Shown here in pieces: positions 40,568 to 47,814 of a stretch of 64,000 bases of DNA (position 1 is the first letter of the stretch; every line of letters starts with the position of its first letter). Source of the stretch: Planctomycetota bacterium. GTDB lineage: Bacteria; Planctomycetota; UBA1135; JACQFD01. The notes beneath the pieces were generated by a model. That model was not told where the DNA came from and made no database searches. It was given only the letters and a program-made list of their open reading frames with translations. The position numbers and the translations under genes are program-made. The stretch lies in contig JAEUHX010000016.1 in assembly GCA_016792805.1 (NCBI GenBank), forward strand, positions 1-64,000, written 5' to 3'.

Positions 40568-42822
40568 GGCCGCGAGTCCTTCCGAAGCATCATTTCTGTG
40601 AGCACTCCGAGCGCATGGGCCGCCCGAAGAGCCGCGATGCGCAGGTGCCCATCCTGGATCGAGGCGAGGGCGCTGACGGCTTCACTTAGCGGAGTCCATA
40701 AAAGGGGCTGGCGTGCGGTCCGGCAATTCAGAACTTCGGCGGCGAAGACGTGGACCACTTCGGGAGTCGATCCTGCGGAGGGATAGTAGCGCCCTCCGAG
40801 TTCCCAGAATTCGCCGCTTACAATTCCATGGGCGCTCTCGAGTTCGGCGCGAAGCCATTGAGTTGCGCTGGGAATGTTTACCACCGAGTTCGGCAGCCGC
40901 CACGCCGGAGCCTTGTAAAGTTGGCTATTTCCAACAAAAGCCTGCGCCGCGGGAAGGTCGTCGTCCTCGATGCCGAGGAGCACGGTCTGCCCGATGCGAA
41001 GCAAGGGTGCCACGACGGCCGTGGAGCGGCTCGCTTGCGCGGGCATGACGTATTCGAGGGGACGCGACGCAACGACCCGGCCGGCGCCGTCAAGCTCCTC
41101 AAATTGTGAACACAGAAGCCGCAGGTATCCCGCGCTCTTCTCCGGCCTCACGGGGCGGAATTTTCGCCGCGGAGCCGCGATGCCAAAAAGTGAAGCCCAA
41201 TGGGTAGGGGCCGCGTTCGCCTCCCGCAGTGTGATCGTCTCGCCGATCCACGGCCCCGGATCCCGGCCGCGCCGCGCGAGCAGGTCGTACGCGGCCATCT
41301 CGAGGCGCGCATGGGCGAGCCCGCCCACCTGCGCCGCACGCAAACATTGTTGAGCTTCGAGCGCCTTCACGACGCCCGACGTGGAGAATCCCGATCCGGA
41401 AGCGCACCGAATGGCTTCGAAGGTCGGCTCGATTTCGACGAGCACCGACTGCACTTCTTCCTGGAGCCCGCCGGGCGACGGAAAGTAGCGGGCGCCCTGC
41501 TCGAACCGCTTGAGACGTTCGGCGCCGAGGTTCGCGATGGCGAGAAGCGACTCCTCCACGGTCTGGCCAAGCGGCTTGTCGGCTTGAATCGCATGCAGCA
41601 CCTCCGCGTGGTAGTGCGGCGAGCGCGAACCGTCGAGGCACGGTGTGCCGAGGGCGGAGAGAATCGGCCTCGGATAGCTGCATCGCGCGAGAAGGAACAG
41701 ATCGCCGTCGTCCTCGAACCACGGCAGCACATCGACCGTGAGATGCGGGCGCCGCACGAGATCGAAGACTTGTCCAGTTGCTACATGTTCAAAATGCTCC
41801 AGCTTCAAGAATCCGATCGGAGGCCGGCCGCCGGCTGGCCGCATCTCGACGCCCTCCCCTGGCACGACCTTCTCGCCCGCGATCACATAATTCGTCGGCG
41901 GAAGCTCGATCGCACGTCCGTCCGGGGCGTGTATTGCAACTTTACCGATCAGCCGATTCCTATAGATCCAAGGATTCCGGATCGGTGAGGAGACGAGAAC
42001 GCGCAGCCCAAGCCCGCGCATCTCCGCCTCGAACCGGCTCTGATCGAAATAGGTGTACTCTTCCTTGACCTCCGCGTCCCAGTCGGCGCGGTAGTCCTTG
42101 CGGAGTAGAAACTCGACGGCCATTCGATGCGAAACTCGATAGCGCTTGCGGCCGCGTGCGGGGCTTGCCAGCTCCACGAAGAGGAATCCGGGCTTCTGTG
42201 GGGATGCAATCAGCGGCCGGAACTCCGCCGCGAATCGCTCGAAGAGCGCCGCCGTGGAGCAGGTGCGCGGATCGCGTCCCTCGTCGCCATCGTCGGCCGG
42301 CAGATCGAGATGCACGTCTCCGTTGGGTGGTGGCTCGTCGGTCGCCGGTGCGACAAAATCGCGGACGAGCAGCACGCCGTGGGGTGCCAGCTGCTCCACC
42401 TGCGCCGCCAGAGCACGGGCGGCCGCGGCGTGGTCGTAACCGGTGAACGACGTCACATGGTGGAGGACCGACGAGTCGAGGATGCCGTCGAGGCTTCCGG
42501 GGTCGAAGCAGCGTTGGGCGATGTCGCCTTTGGCGAATCGCAGATTCGGCAGCTGATAGCGCTCCCGCGCCATAGCGATAGACGTGTCGGCGAGGTCGAC
42601 GCCGATCACCTGGAGCCCGGGATAGAGCGACGCCAGCGCGTGGCTCCCCGTACCCGAACCCATCCCCATGTCGGCGACGCGGCCGCGCGTCGGCAAGTGG
42701 GCAGCCGTCAGCGCCACCTTCTGGCGCATCGACGCATCCATTCCGGCGAGGTAGCGGGCATAGTCGCCGCGGTCTCCGCGGAGCTGGGCGGCGGCGTCGA
42801 ACGGCATCTCGGGGGAGTCCAC
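40564..42822 (-). CDS. SAM methyltransferase fused to two Nudix-like segments
   Basis: 752 residues. Residues 1-230 are a class I methyltransferase (VADMGMGSGTGSHALASLYPGLQVIGVDLADTSIAMAR; DGILDSSVLHHV). The remaining 500 residues contain a duplicated pattern: an acidic strand segment (PWFEDDGDLFLLARCSYP; RIGQTVLLGIEDDDL) leading to ARYFPSPGGLQEEVQSVLVEI near residue 442 and GRYYPSAGSTPEVVHVFAAEV near residue 677. Both resemble the late core of ADP-ribose-pyrophosphatase-type Nudix domains (YPSPGxxxE); the catalytic Nudix box is not evident in either, so they may be non-hydrolytic. An internal ATG at 42807 is an alternative start. Function unknown; it is coupled to the PVC cytochrome gene. 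Confidence 0.7.
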   Translation of the reverse strand: MDSPEMPFDAAAQLRGDRGDYARYLAGMDASMRQKVALTAAHLPTRGRVADMGMGSGTGSHALASLYPGLQVIGVDLADTSIAMARERYQLPNLRFAKGDIAQRCFDPGSLDGILDSSVLHHVTSFTGYDHAAAARALAAQVEQLAPHGVLLVRDFVAPATDEPPPNGDVHLDLPADDGDEGRDPRTCSTAALFERFAAEFRPLIASPQKPGFLFVELASPARGRKRYRVSHRMAVEFLLRKDYRADWDAEVKEEYTYFDQSRFEAEMRGLGLRVLVSSPIRNPWIYRNRLIGKVAIHAPDGRAIELPPTNYVIAGEKVVPGEGVEMRPAGGRPPIGFLKLEHFEHVATGQVFDLVRRPHLTVDVLPWFEDDGDLFLLARCSYPRPILSALGTPCLDGSRSPHYHAEVLHAIQADKPLGQTVEESLLAIANLGAERLKRFEQGARYFPSPGGLQEEVQSVLVEIEPTFEAIRCASGSGFSTSGVVKALEAQQCLRAAQVGGLAHARLEMAAYDLLARRGRDPGPWIGETITLREANAAPTHWASLFGIAAPRRKFRPVRPEKSAGYLRLLCSQFEELDGAGRVVASRPLEYVMPAQASRSTAVVAPLLRIGQTVLLGIEDDDLPAAQAFVGNSQLYKAPAWRLPNSVVNIPSATQWLRAELESAHGIVSGEFWELGGRYYPSAGSTPEVVHVFAAEVLNCRTARQPLLWTPLSEAVSALASIQDGHLRIAALRAAHALGVLTEMMLRKDSRP

Positions 42823-42950
42823 TCGCCTTGGGCGGTTGCGTCAACGGCGAACTCGCGCCCGCCGTTCGCTGCGACCCGTGGGGCGGCCTGCCGCTGCCTC
42901 CGTTGACCGGCTGCGCGGCTCCGGCTACCGTCTTCGCCCCATTTCCAACT

Positions 42951-42970
42951 CTGCCCCCAGTGCTGGGCAG
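42951..42970 (+). promoter_or_regulatory. Hairpin in the rpmB leader
   Basis: CTGCCCCCAGTGCTGGGCAG folds into a short GC-rich hairpin 33 bases before the rpmB ATG. There is no T tract, so it is not an obvious terminator; it could be a leader element for ribosomal-protein feedback or chance. Confidence 0.3.
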
Positions 42971-43003
42971 ATCCCAAACTCTCCCTCTTCTCGCGCGCTG
43001 AAC

Positions 43004-43261
43004 ATGTCCCGAGTTTGCCAGCTTTGTGGCCGACACACCCAGGTCGGTAATCAGGTGACCCGTCGCGGTATCGCGAAGAAGAAGGGCGGCATTGGTCGCC
43101 GCGTGACGGGACGCAACAAGCGCAACTTTGCGCCGAACCTCCAGTACGTGCGCGCGATGGAAGGAACGCGCGTCGTGCGCAAGCGCATCTGCACTCGCTG
43201 CCTCAAGGCAGGCAAGATTCAGAAGCCGGCGCCGCAGCAGTCGAAGAAAGCCGCCAGCTAG
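43004..43261 (+). CDS. rpmB: 50S ribosomal protein L28
   Basis: 85 residues (MSRVCQLCGRHTQVGNQV ... RTGRNKR-like RRVTGRNKRNFAPNLQ). It carries two CxxC pairs (CQLC and CTRC), i.e. the zinc-binding C+ form of L28, as in many bacteria that can meet zinc-replete conditions. The ATG at 43004 is the only start giving the standard N-terminus; no Shine-Dalgarno is obvious. A large-subunit protein bound near the E site. No L33 gene is next to it. Confidence 0.97.
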   Translation: MSRVCQLCGRHTQVGNQVTRRGIAKKKGGIGRRVTGRNKRNFAPNLQYVRAMEGTRVVRKRICTRCLKAGKIQKPAPQQSKKAAS

Positions 43262-43267
43262 CAGGTC

Positions 43268-43413
43268 ACTGAGAAACTCATTCCGGCGCTTCTCGTTCCC
43301 TTTTCGCGATCTCATCGTCGAGAGCGATCGACGGAACTCTTTGTTACGCCTCTGGCGTCTCTCCTCGATCTCGCGAAAAGTGAACTTCGAATCGCTCAAA
43401 AGCAGTTCCTCAA
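43268..43413 (+). repeat. Family B inverted-repeat element, copy B1
   Basis: About 146 bases, ends CTGAGAAACTCATTCC and AAGCAGTTCCTCAAT forming an imperfect terminal inverted repeat. An internal pair TTTTCGCGATCTC / GATCTCGCGAAAA gives a second stem. The right part GAACTTCGAATCGCTCAAAA is shared with the copies at 46357, 47646 and 50736. It lies 6 bases after the rpmB stop. Confidence 0.75.
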
Positions 43414-43499
43414 TAGCCTGCTCGAGCTGAGCCTCCCGCGTTGGCGCGTTGCGAGCGAGCAATCCTCGCGCGCCGCGCCCAGGCGATGACGAAAGCGGG

Positions 43500-43672
43500 G
43501 AGGACGTCTCAAAAGTCATCCGGGCTGCGCGCAGGCCCCGTCGCCCATCGCTGCGTCCTCGTGGTAACTCCCAGGCTACGCCTGCGGCGAGGCTCCTTGC
43601 GCTGGACGACGATTCCTCGCGCTCGCAGTGCGTAGCACCAGTGCAAGCACTGGGAGCACTTTTGAAAGGTCC
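43500..43672 (-). repeat. Family A inverted-repeat element, inverted copy (A3)
   Basis: 173 bases in opposite orientation to A2 and A4. Ends are GAGGACGTCTCAAAAGTCAT and GGAGCACTTTTGAAAGGTCC. The conserved core appears reversed as CCTCGTGGTAACTCCCAGG and CTACGCCTGCGG (about 43558-43592). It immediately precedes a terminator hairpin. The stretch 43262-43834 holds B1, this element and two terminators, with no gene. Confidence 0.8.
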
Positions 43673-43674
43673 GC

Positions 43675-43702
43675 CAGGCCCCAGTCGGGGCCTGCTTTTT
43701 TG
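43675..43702 (+). terminator. Rho-independent terminator (plus strand)
   Basis: CAGGCCCC-AGT-CGGGGCCTG followed by CTTTTTTG. The stem is perfect. It is the first strong terminator downstream of rpmB, more than 400 bases after its stop, with elements B1 and A3 in between. Confidence 0.85.
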
Positions 43703-43756
43703 TTTGATCGTTCCCAGGGAATCCGGGACTGGCAGCTCGGCGATGCCACAAAACGA

Positions 43757-43784
43757 CGCGGCCCCGGGAGTTTCCGGGGCCGCG
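43757..43784 (-). terminator. Terminator hairpin for the DUF11 lipoprotein gene
   Basis: CGCGGCCCCGG / CCGGGGCCGCG stem, followed on the minus strand by TCGTTTTG. The T tract is short, but the position (50 bases after the stop at 43835) fits. Confidence 0.65.
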
Positions 43785-43834
43785 CCTCAATGTTCCAGCT
43801 CGAGCGTCGCGGCTCGAACCTTACAGATCAACGA

Positions 43835-45400
43835 CTACTGGTAGTAGTTCGTCGGCTCCGTCTCCTCGACCGGGCGGTTCGACTGGTCGTAGGTGACCGT
43901 GATCTTGAAGCGCGCGTCCGAAGCGCTCCTGCCCTTGATGACCACGCGCCACGTGGCGCGCGCCTTTGGGGCAAGCGACGGCAGCGCCGCAAAAGTAACC
44001 TTTGAACCGGCGAGCGAGCCGGTCGTGTCACCGGTCGACGACACGTACTCCATGCAGGACTCGAGGTCGCAGGCGAGCTTGATGTTCGTAGCGACCGCCG
44101 AGCCCTGATTCAGGACCTCGATGGTGTACGTCGTCGTCGTGCCCACGAGGACCGGGTCCGGATCGTCGACGCACTCCACGAGCAGCGCCGGGATGCCCTG
44201 GAGTTCCGTCACCCACTCCGCCTGGACAGGCGGAGCGCAGAAGGCCGACGCATTCGCCACGTTGCGGAGCTTGCCGGCCGTATCGCCCACGACGCTGAGG
44301 GAGACCTTCTTGGAGGCGCCCGGCGCCATATTGCCAAGGTTCCAGCTCACGCGGCCGCCGGTGGCGGAGCCGGCATCGGTGGCGCTCAGGAAGCGCGCTC
44401 CCGCCGGAAGAACATCCTCGAGCATCGCATTGCGCGCGACGCCGTCGCCGACGTTCTTGACCTCGATGTCGTAGTTGAACGGACGACCGATGAAGTGGAC
44501 CTTCGGGCCGGACTTCGCGATCTCGAGCTTCGGCTGCTTCACCACGGTCTTGGTCGTGGCCGACATCGCCGTCGTGCCCGAATCGTCCTTCGCCGTCGCC
44601 TTGTTCTCGTAGGTGCCCGTCTTGGTGGCCTTGGCCATCGCCGTGAAGTCGCGCGACTGGCCCGGGGCGAGGTCGCCCACGTTGATCGTGATGGTGTTGC
44701 CACCGTCCTCGCGCGTCAGTCCCGACGCGAGCGGATCCTCAATGCGGACGCCGCGGAGCGTCGCCGTGCCGCTGTTCGTCACGCGGAACGAGAAGGTGAT
44801 CGGCTCGCAGGTCAGAACCTCGGGCGTCGCGTTCTTCTCAATCTTGAGCTTCGGCTCGACCACTGTGTTGCTGATGCACACTTTGGAAGACCAGGCGACC
44901 GACGCGCAATGTGTGATGAGCTGCGTCGACTCGGCGGAGCAGTTCACGCGGATTTGTTTTGTCTCGCGGGGGCCGATCGTGGCGAACTCCCAGCGCATCG
45001 AGCCATCCTTCTCAGTGGCGGCGGGCGTTGCGCTCTTGACCTTCAAGTGCGCAGGCAACGTCTCCGCAACGATCACCTGATCGAGCGTAAGCTCGGTCAG
45101 ATTCGTAACATTCAACATGTACTCAAACGGCGCGTTGAGGCGCACCTCGGCAGGCGTCGCATACTCGAGCATCACCACGCTCGTCGACTTGTTGCCCGTC
45201 GGGAACGCCATCCACGACGTATTCCAGCCGTCGCGGGTCCCCGACTTGGGACCCTCGGCGGCCGGCTTGGGTTCCTCCTTCACAGGGGCCGGTGCCGGCT
45301 GCTGTGTGGAACGACGGTCATCGTCCATCGAGCGGCATCCGAGCAGGGAGATGGAGGAACTCAGGGCAAGCGCTGACAGCCAATAGACAGCGGGTTTCAT
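43835..45400 (-). CDS. Lipoprotein with DUF11-type repeats
   Basis: 521 residues from ATG 45400, which opens a signal peptide with lipobox (MKPAVYWLSALALSSSISLLGC). A low-complexity linker (about 22-55) precedes four or five DUF11-like beta-sandwich repeats; each has a strand rich in YxxxVxNxGxxxxxxVxxxDxLP (for example NYDIEVKNVGDGVARNAMLEDVLPAGARFLSATD and TYTIEVLNQGSAVATNIKLACDLE). DUF11 proteins are cell-surface or outer-membrane adhesive or structural proteins; this one also has several Cys residues that may form disulfides. An upstream in-frame ATG at 45487 is unlikely. Convergent with the rpmB side. Confidence 0.88.
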   Translation of the reverse strand: MKPAVYWLSALALSSSISLLGCRSMDDDRRSTQQPAPAPVKEEPKPAAEGPKSGTRDGWNTSWMAFPTGNKSTSVVMLEYATPAEVRLNAPFEYMLNVTNLTELTLDQVIVAETLPAHLKVKSATPAATEKDGSMRWEFATIGPRETKQIRVNCSAESTQLITHCASVAWSSKVCISNTVVEPKLKIEKNATPEVLTCEPITFSFRVTNSGTATLRGVRIEDPLASGLTREDGGNTITINVGDLAPGQSRDFTAMAKATKTGTYENKATAKDDSGTTAMSATTKTVVKQPKLEIAKSGPKVHFIGRPFNYDIEVKNVGDGVARNAMLEDVLPAGARFLSATDAGSATGGRVSWNLGNMAPGASKKVSLSVVGDTAGKLRNVANASAFCAPPVQAEWVTELQGIPALLVECVDDPDPVLVGTTTTYTIEVLNQGSAVATNIKLACDLESCMEYVSSTGDTTGSLAGSKVTFAALPSLAPKARATWRVVIKGRSASDARFKITVTYDQSNRPVEETEPTNYYQ

Positions 45401-45653
45401 AAAGGGAAGCTCTCTGGATCGCAGATTAGGACTGGCAAGGGGTTCCGAACTCGAACCCACCGAGCGCGCCACAGGGACCCAGGGCACGCCGTTCGTTCGG
45501 AGGTGGGAACTGAGACGGTAGCGATGTGCCGGGAGGTGTCAAATGGTGCGACGGGCGAGCTTGATCTCGATCGACCGCTCGGGGCTTGACAACGGTGCCA
45601 GCGGCGCTCCCGAGAGGTGGGCCTCGCGAGGTGCCCCAAGGCTCGGACTTCTT

Positions 45654-45698
45654 GACCGATTGGTCGCGAAATGCGATCTCTTTTTCGACCGATCGGTC
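45654..45698 (+). promoter_or_regulatory. Paired palindromic operator upstream of tetR
   Basis: GACCGATTGGTC (45654-45665, one mismatch) and GACCGATCGGTC (45687-45698, perfect), centres 33 bp apart, about three helical turns. This is the expected form of an autoregulatory TetR operator. The second site ends 8 bases before GTG 45707. The rest of 45401-45706, between divergent genes, holds a perfect TTGACA (45586-45591) without a convincing partner box. Confidence 0.75.
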
Positions 45699-45706
45699 TA
45701 AAACCA

Positions 45707-46330
45707 GTGCCGCCGCCCGTTGGAAGACCCCGTGAGTTCGATGCTGACGACGCCTTGCGCGCCGCGATGGAGGCGTTTCGTGAGCGCGGGTTCGAGGCGA
45801 CGTCGATGAGCGAACTCACGGATCGCACGGGCGTTCAGAAGGCGAGCCTCTATGGGGCTTTCGGGGACAAGCGCGCGATCTATCTCGCGGCGCTGGCGCG
45901 TTATTCGGAAGAGGCGCTCGGTCGGCTCCGCGAACGGCTTGCGGCACCGGGGCCGGTCAGAGGCGTCCTTCGCGGTTTTTTTTCTGGGATCGCGCGCGGC
46001 ACCTGCGGGGGCGGCGCCAAAGGGTGCCTATGTGTGAACTCTGCGATGGAGTTTGCCGCCCGGGACGCGGAGATCGCAAAGCTGCTGCGGGCGCACACCG
46101 AGAAGGCGGAAGCCGTGTTCCGCGAGCTGCTGGTCCGGGGGGTCGCCGAAGGAGAGCTTGCCGCGGATACCGATGTCGTCGGCCTCGCAAGATTCCTTCA
46201 GAGTTCACTTCTCGGGCTCACAGTCTCCTCCATGACGTCGCCCGGCGAGGCTGTGTTGCTCGACATCGTCGACGGCATTCTCGCAGCCGCCGGCTCCGCG
46301 CGTGCGCGTTCGAAGCGTTCCGGACGGTGA
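45707..46330 (+). CDS. TetR/AcrR-family transcriptional regulator
   Basis: 207 residues from GTG 45707 (MPPPVGRPREFDADDALRAAMEAF). GTG is preferred over an ATG at 45671 because the upstream start would put the perfect operator palindrome inside the coding region and adds an atypical N-terminus. The helix-turn-helix is MSELTDRTGVQKASLYGAFGDKRAIYLAAL. The ligand domain has the GCLCVNSAMEF motif seen in regulators of the AcrR_C TetR subgroup, some of which sense electrophiles or aldehydes through cysteine. The nitroreductase gene downstream at 46543 may be a target, although a family B repeat lies between them. Confidence 0.9.
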   Translation: MPPPVGRPREFDADDALRAAMEAFRERGFEATSMSELTDRTGVQKASLYGAFGDKRAIYLAALARYSEEALGRLRERLAAPGPVRGVLRGFFSGIARGTCGGGAKGCLCVNSAMEFAARDAEIAKLLRAHTEKAEAVFRELLVRGVAEGELAADTDVVGLARFLQSSLLGLTVSSMTSPGEAVLLDIVDGILAAAGSARARSKRSGR

Positions 46331-46356
46331 TCTCCTTCATGAAGAAGTTGCAGATC

Positions 46357-46502
46357 GTTGAGAACCTCCTTCCGCCGCCTCCCGTTCCCATTCTTGCGAT
46401 CTCATGGTCGATCGCGATCGGCGCAGCGCCTTACTGCGCTTCACGCGTCACGCATCGATCTCAAGAAAAGTGACCCTTGAATCGTTCGAAAGCAGTTTCT
46501 CC
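46357..46502 (+). repeat. Family B inverted-repeat element, copy B2
   Basis: Starts GTTGAGAACCTCCTTCCG and ends CGAAAGCAGTTTCTCC. Its internal TCTTGCGATCTCATGGTCG and GATCTCAAGAAAAGTGA match B1. It fills most of the gap between tetR and the nitroreductase gene and ends about 30 bases before the AGGAG ribosome-binding site of the latter. Confidence 0.72.
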
Positions 46503-46542
46503 ACGCCTTCTTGTTCCCCACTCCCCAACGACAGGAGCGAAT

Positions 46543-47193
46543 GTGTCTACAATTTCCAGCGAATCCCTGCTTCAGCAGCTGCAATGGCGCTATGCCGTCA
46601 AGAAATTCGATCCGACGAGGAGGATCCCCAAGGAGACTTGGGCGACGCTCGAGCGAGCTCTCGTCCTGAGTCCGTCCTCCTTCGGCATCCAGCCTTGGAA
46701 ATTCATCGTCGTCGAGACGCCGACGGTGAGGGAGAAGCTCATGCCGGTTTCTTGGAATCAAAGACAGATTGTGGACGCGTCGCATTTAGTGGTCTTTGCG
46801 CGGCGGACGGACATAGGTCCCGACGATGCGGGTCGGCTCACGCGTGCGACGGCCGCCGCCCGCGGAGTGCCGGAGGCATCGCTCGAAGCGTTCAAAGGCA
46901 TGCTCACCAATTTTCTTTCCCAGCCGAAAGAGAAGTTTGCCTTCGATGCATGGGCTGGCCGGCAGGTGTATCTTGCGCTCGGAACGCTGCTCACGTCCGC
47001 CGCGATGCTCGGCGTCGACGCGTGTCCCATGGAGGGGCTCGAGCCGGCGAAATATGACGAGATCCTCGGGTTGAAGGAGAAGGACTGCGCGACGCTTTGC
47101 GTCGCGACGCTCGGCTATCGCGCCGCCGACGATAAATATGCTTCGGCGGCGAAGGTCCGATACGCCGCTGGAGAAGTGATCCTTCGGGCCTGA
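46543..47193 (+). CDS. NAD(P)H-dependent nitroreductase-family oxidoreductase
   Basis: 216 residues. GTG 46543 is chosen because AGGAG lies 6 bases upstream. FMN-dependent nitroreductase/dihydropteridine-reductase (NfsB/YdgI-like) fold: the N-terminal QWRYAVKKFDPTRRIPKETW and SPSSFGIQPWKFIVVETPTVREKL are the FMN-binding signature. The C-terminal MLGVDACPMEGLEPAKYDEILGLKEKD, with LCVATLGYRAADDKYA, fits nitroreductases that reduce nitroaromatics or quinones. It follows a TetR regulator on the same strand, so induction by an electrophilic compound is plausible (inferred). Confidence 0.9.
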   Translation: MSTISSESLLQQLQWRYAVKKFDPTRRIPKETWATLERALVLSPSSFGIQPWKFIVVETPTVREKLMPVSWNQRQIVDASHLVVFARRTDIGPDDAGRLTRATAAARGVPEASLEAFKGMLTNFLSQPKEKFAFDAWAGRQVYLALGTLLTSAAMLGVDACPMEGLEPAKYDEILGLKEKDCATLCVATLGYRAADDKYASAAKVRYAAGEVILRA

Positions 47194-47217
47194 CGAAGGA
47201 GGCTCCGAGGGTCCGCC

Positions 47218-47628
47218 CTACGGCAGCGGATTATACTTATACTGAGAGTGAAGCTGCCCTGGACTGGTCTCATGGGGCCGAGCTGGGTAGATTCTTCTTC
47301 CATCGGGGCCGGTGATATCCCAGAGGCTTCCGTTTCCGCGGAGCTTCAGATGCCATTGGCCCAACCGATTGATCGCAATTGTGATTCTTCGCGAGCGATC
47401 GGCGCCGGAGCCTCCTTCGTGAATCCCACAGGAGACGAACCAGCGGTGCTCCGCCAAGCGCTCCAGGATCAGGCGCGCCGCGCGTCTCGCGGATACCAAG
47501 CTGCTATACGCGGCCGTCTTGAAGAGGAGGTCCGCGACGAACCGAGAATTGACGGGCTGCGCCCCAGGACATTGCCTTGGCTTCCCTGCGCGCTGAACGG
47601 CCTGCGTTCGGAGAGACAGAAGATGCAT
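47218..47628 (-). CDS. Doubtful small ORF, possible hypothetical protein
   Basis: 136 codons, no recognised family. The C-terminal 85 residues (LILERLAEHRWFVSCGIHEGG ... RITIAINRLGQWHLKLR) look somewhat protein-like, but codon third positions are only moderately GC-rich and an equally long frame exists on the other strand. It could be a real small gene, a decayed gene or noise. The stretch 47194-47814 otherwise holds only a short family B repeat. Confidence 0.25.
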   Translation of the reverse strand: MHLLSLRTQAVQRAGKPRQCPGAQPVNSRFVADLLFKTAAYSSLVSARRAARLILERLAEHRWFVSCGIHEGGSGADRSRRITIAINRLGQWHLKLRGNGSLWDITGPDGRRIYPARPHETSPGQLHSQYKYNPLP

Positions 47629-47645
47629 GGCGGCTCCGTATCAGG

Positions 47646-47691
47646 TTCTTGAAGAAGTGCTTTCGAATCGCTCGAAGGCAGTTCTTCAAGA
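47646..47691 (+). repeat. Family B element, minimal copy B3
   Basis: 46 bases: TTCTTGAAGAAGTGC on the left and GGCAGTTCTTCAAGAG on the right flank TTTCGAATCGCTCGAA. It equals the two ends of the family joined with the middle deleted, forming one hairpin. It defines the terminal inverted repeat of the family well. Confidence 0.72.
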
Positions 47692-47814
47692 GCCTGCTCG
47701 ATGTGAGGACATTATAGAGACATTCGGCCGAGTAAACCGAGGGCGCTCCGCACGCAGCAGCCGGAATCCCCGTGGCTCCTTGGCGGTCGCTCCTCGAAGC
47801 AGCAATTGCGGCGG

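Noticed and set aside
41960-43519. Long minus-strand open frame across the methyltransferase start and rpmB
   Set aside because: Contains no domain and overlaps rpmB, which is unambiguous on the plus strand.
47248-47652. Plus-strand small ORF opposite the doubtful ORF at 47218
   Set aside because: No start signal, no domain, and it overlaps the minimal family B repeat; coding evidence is weaker than for the minus-strand frame, which is itself doubtful.
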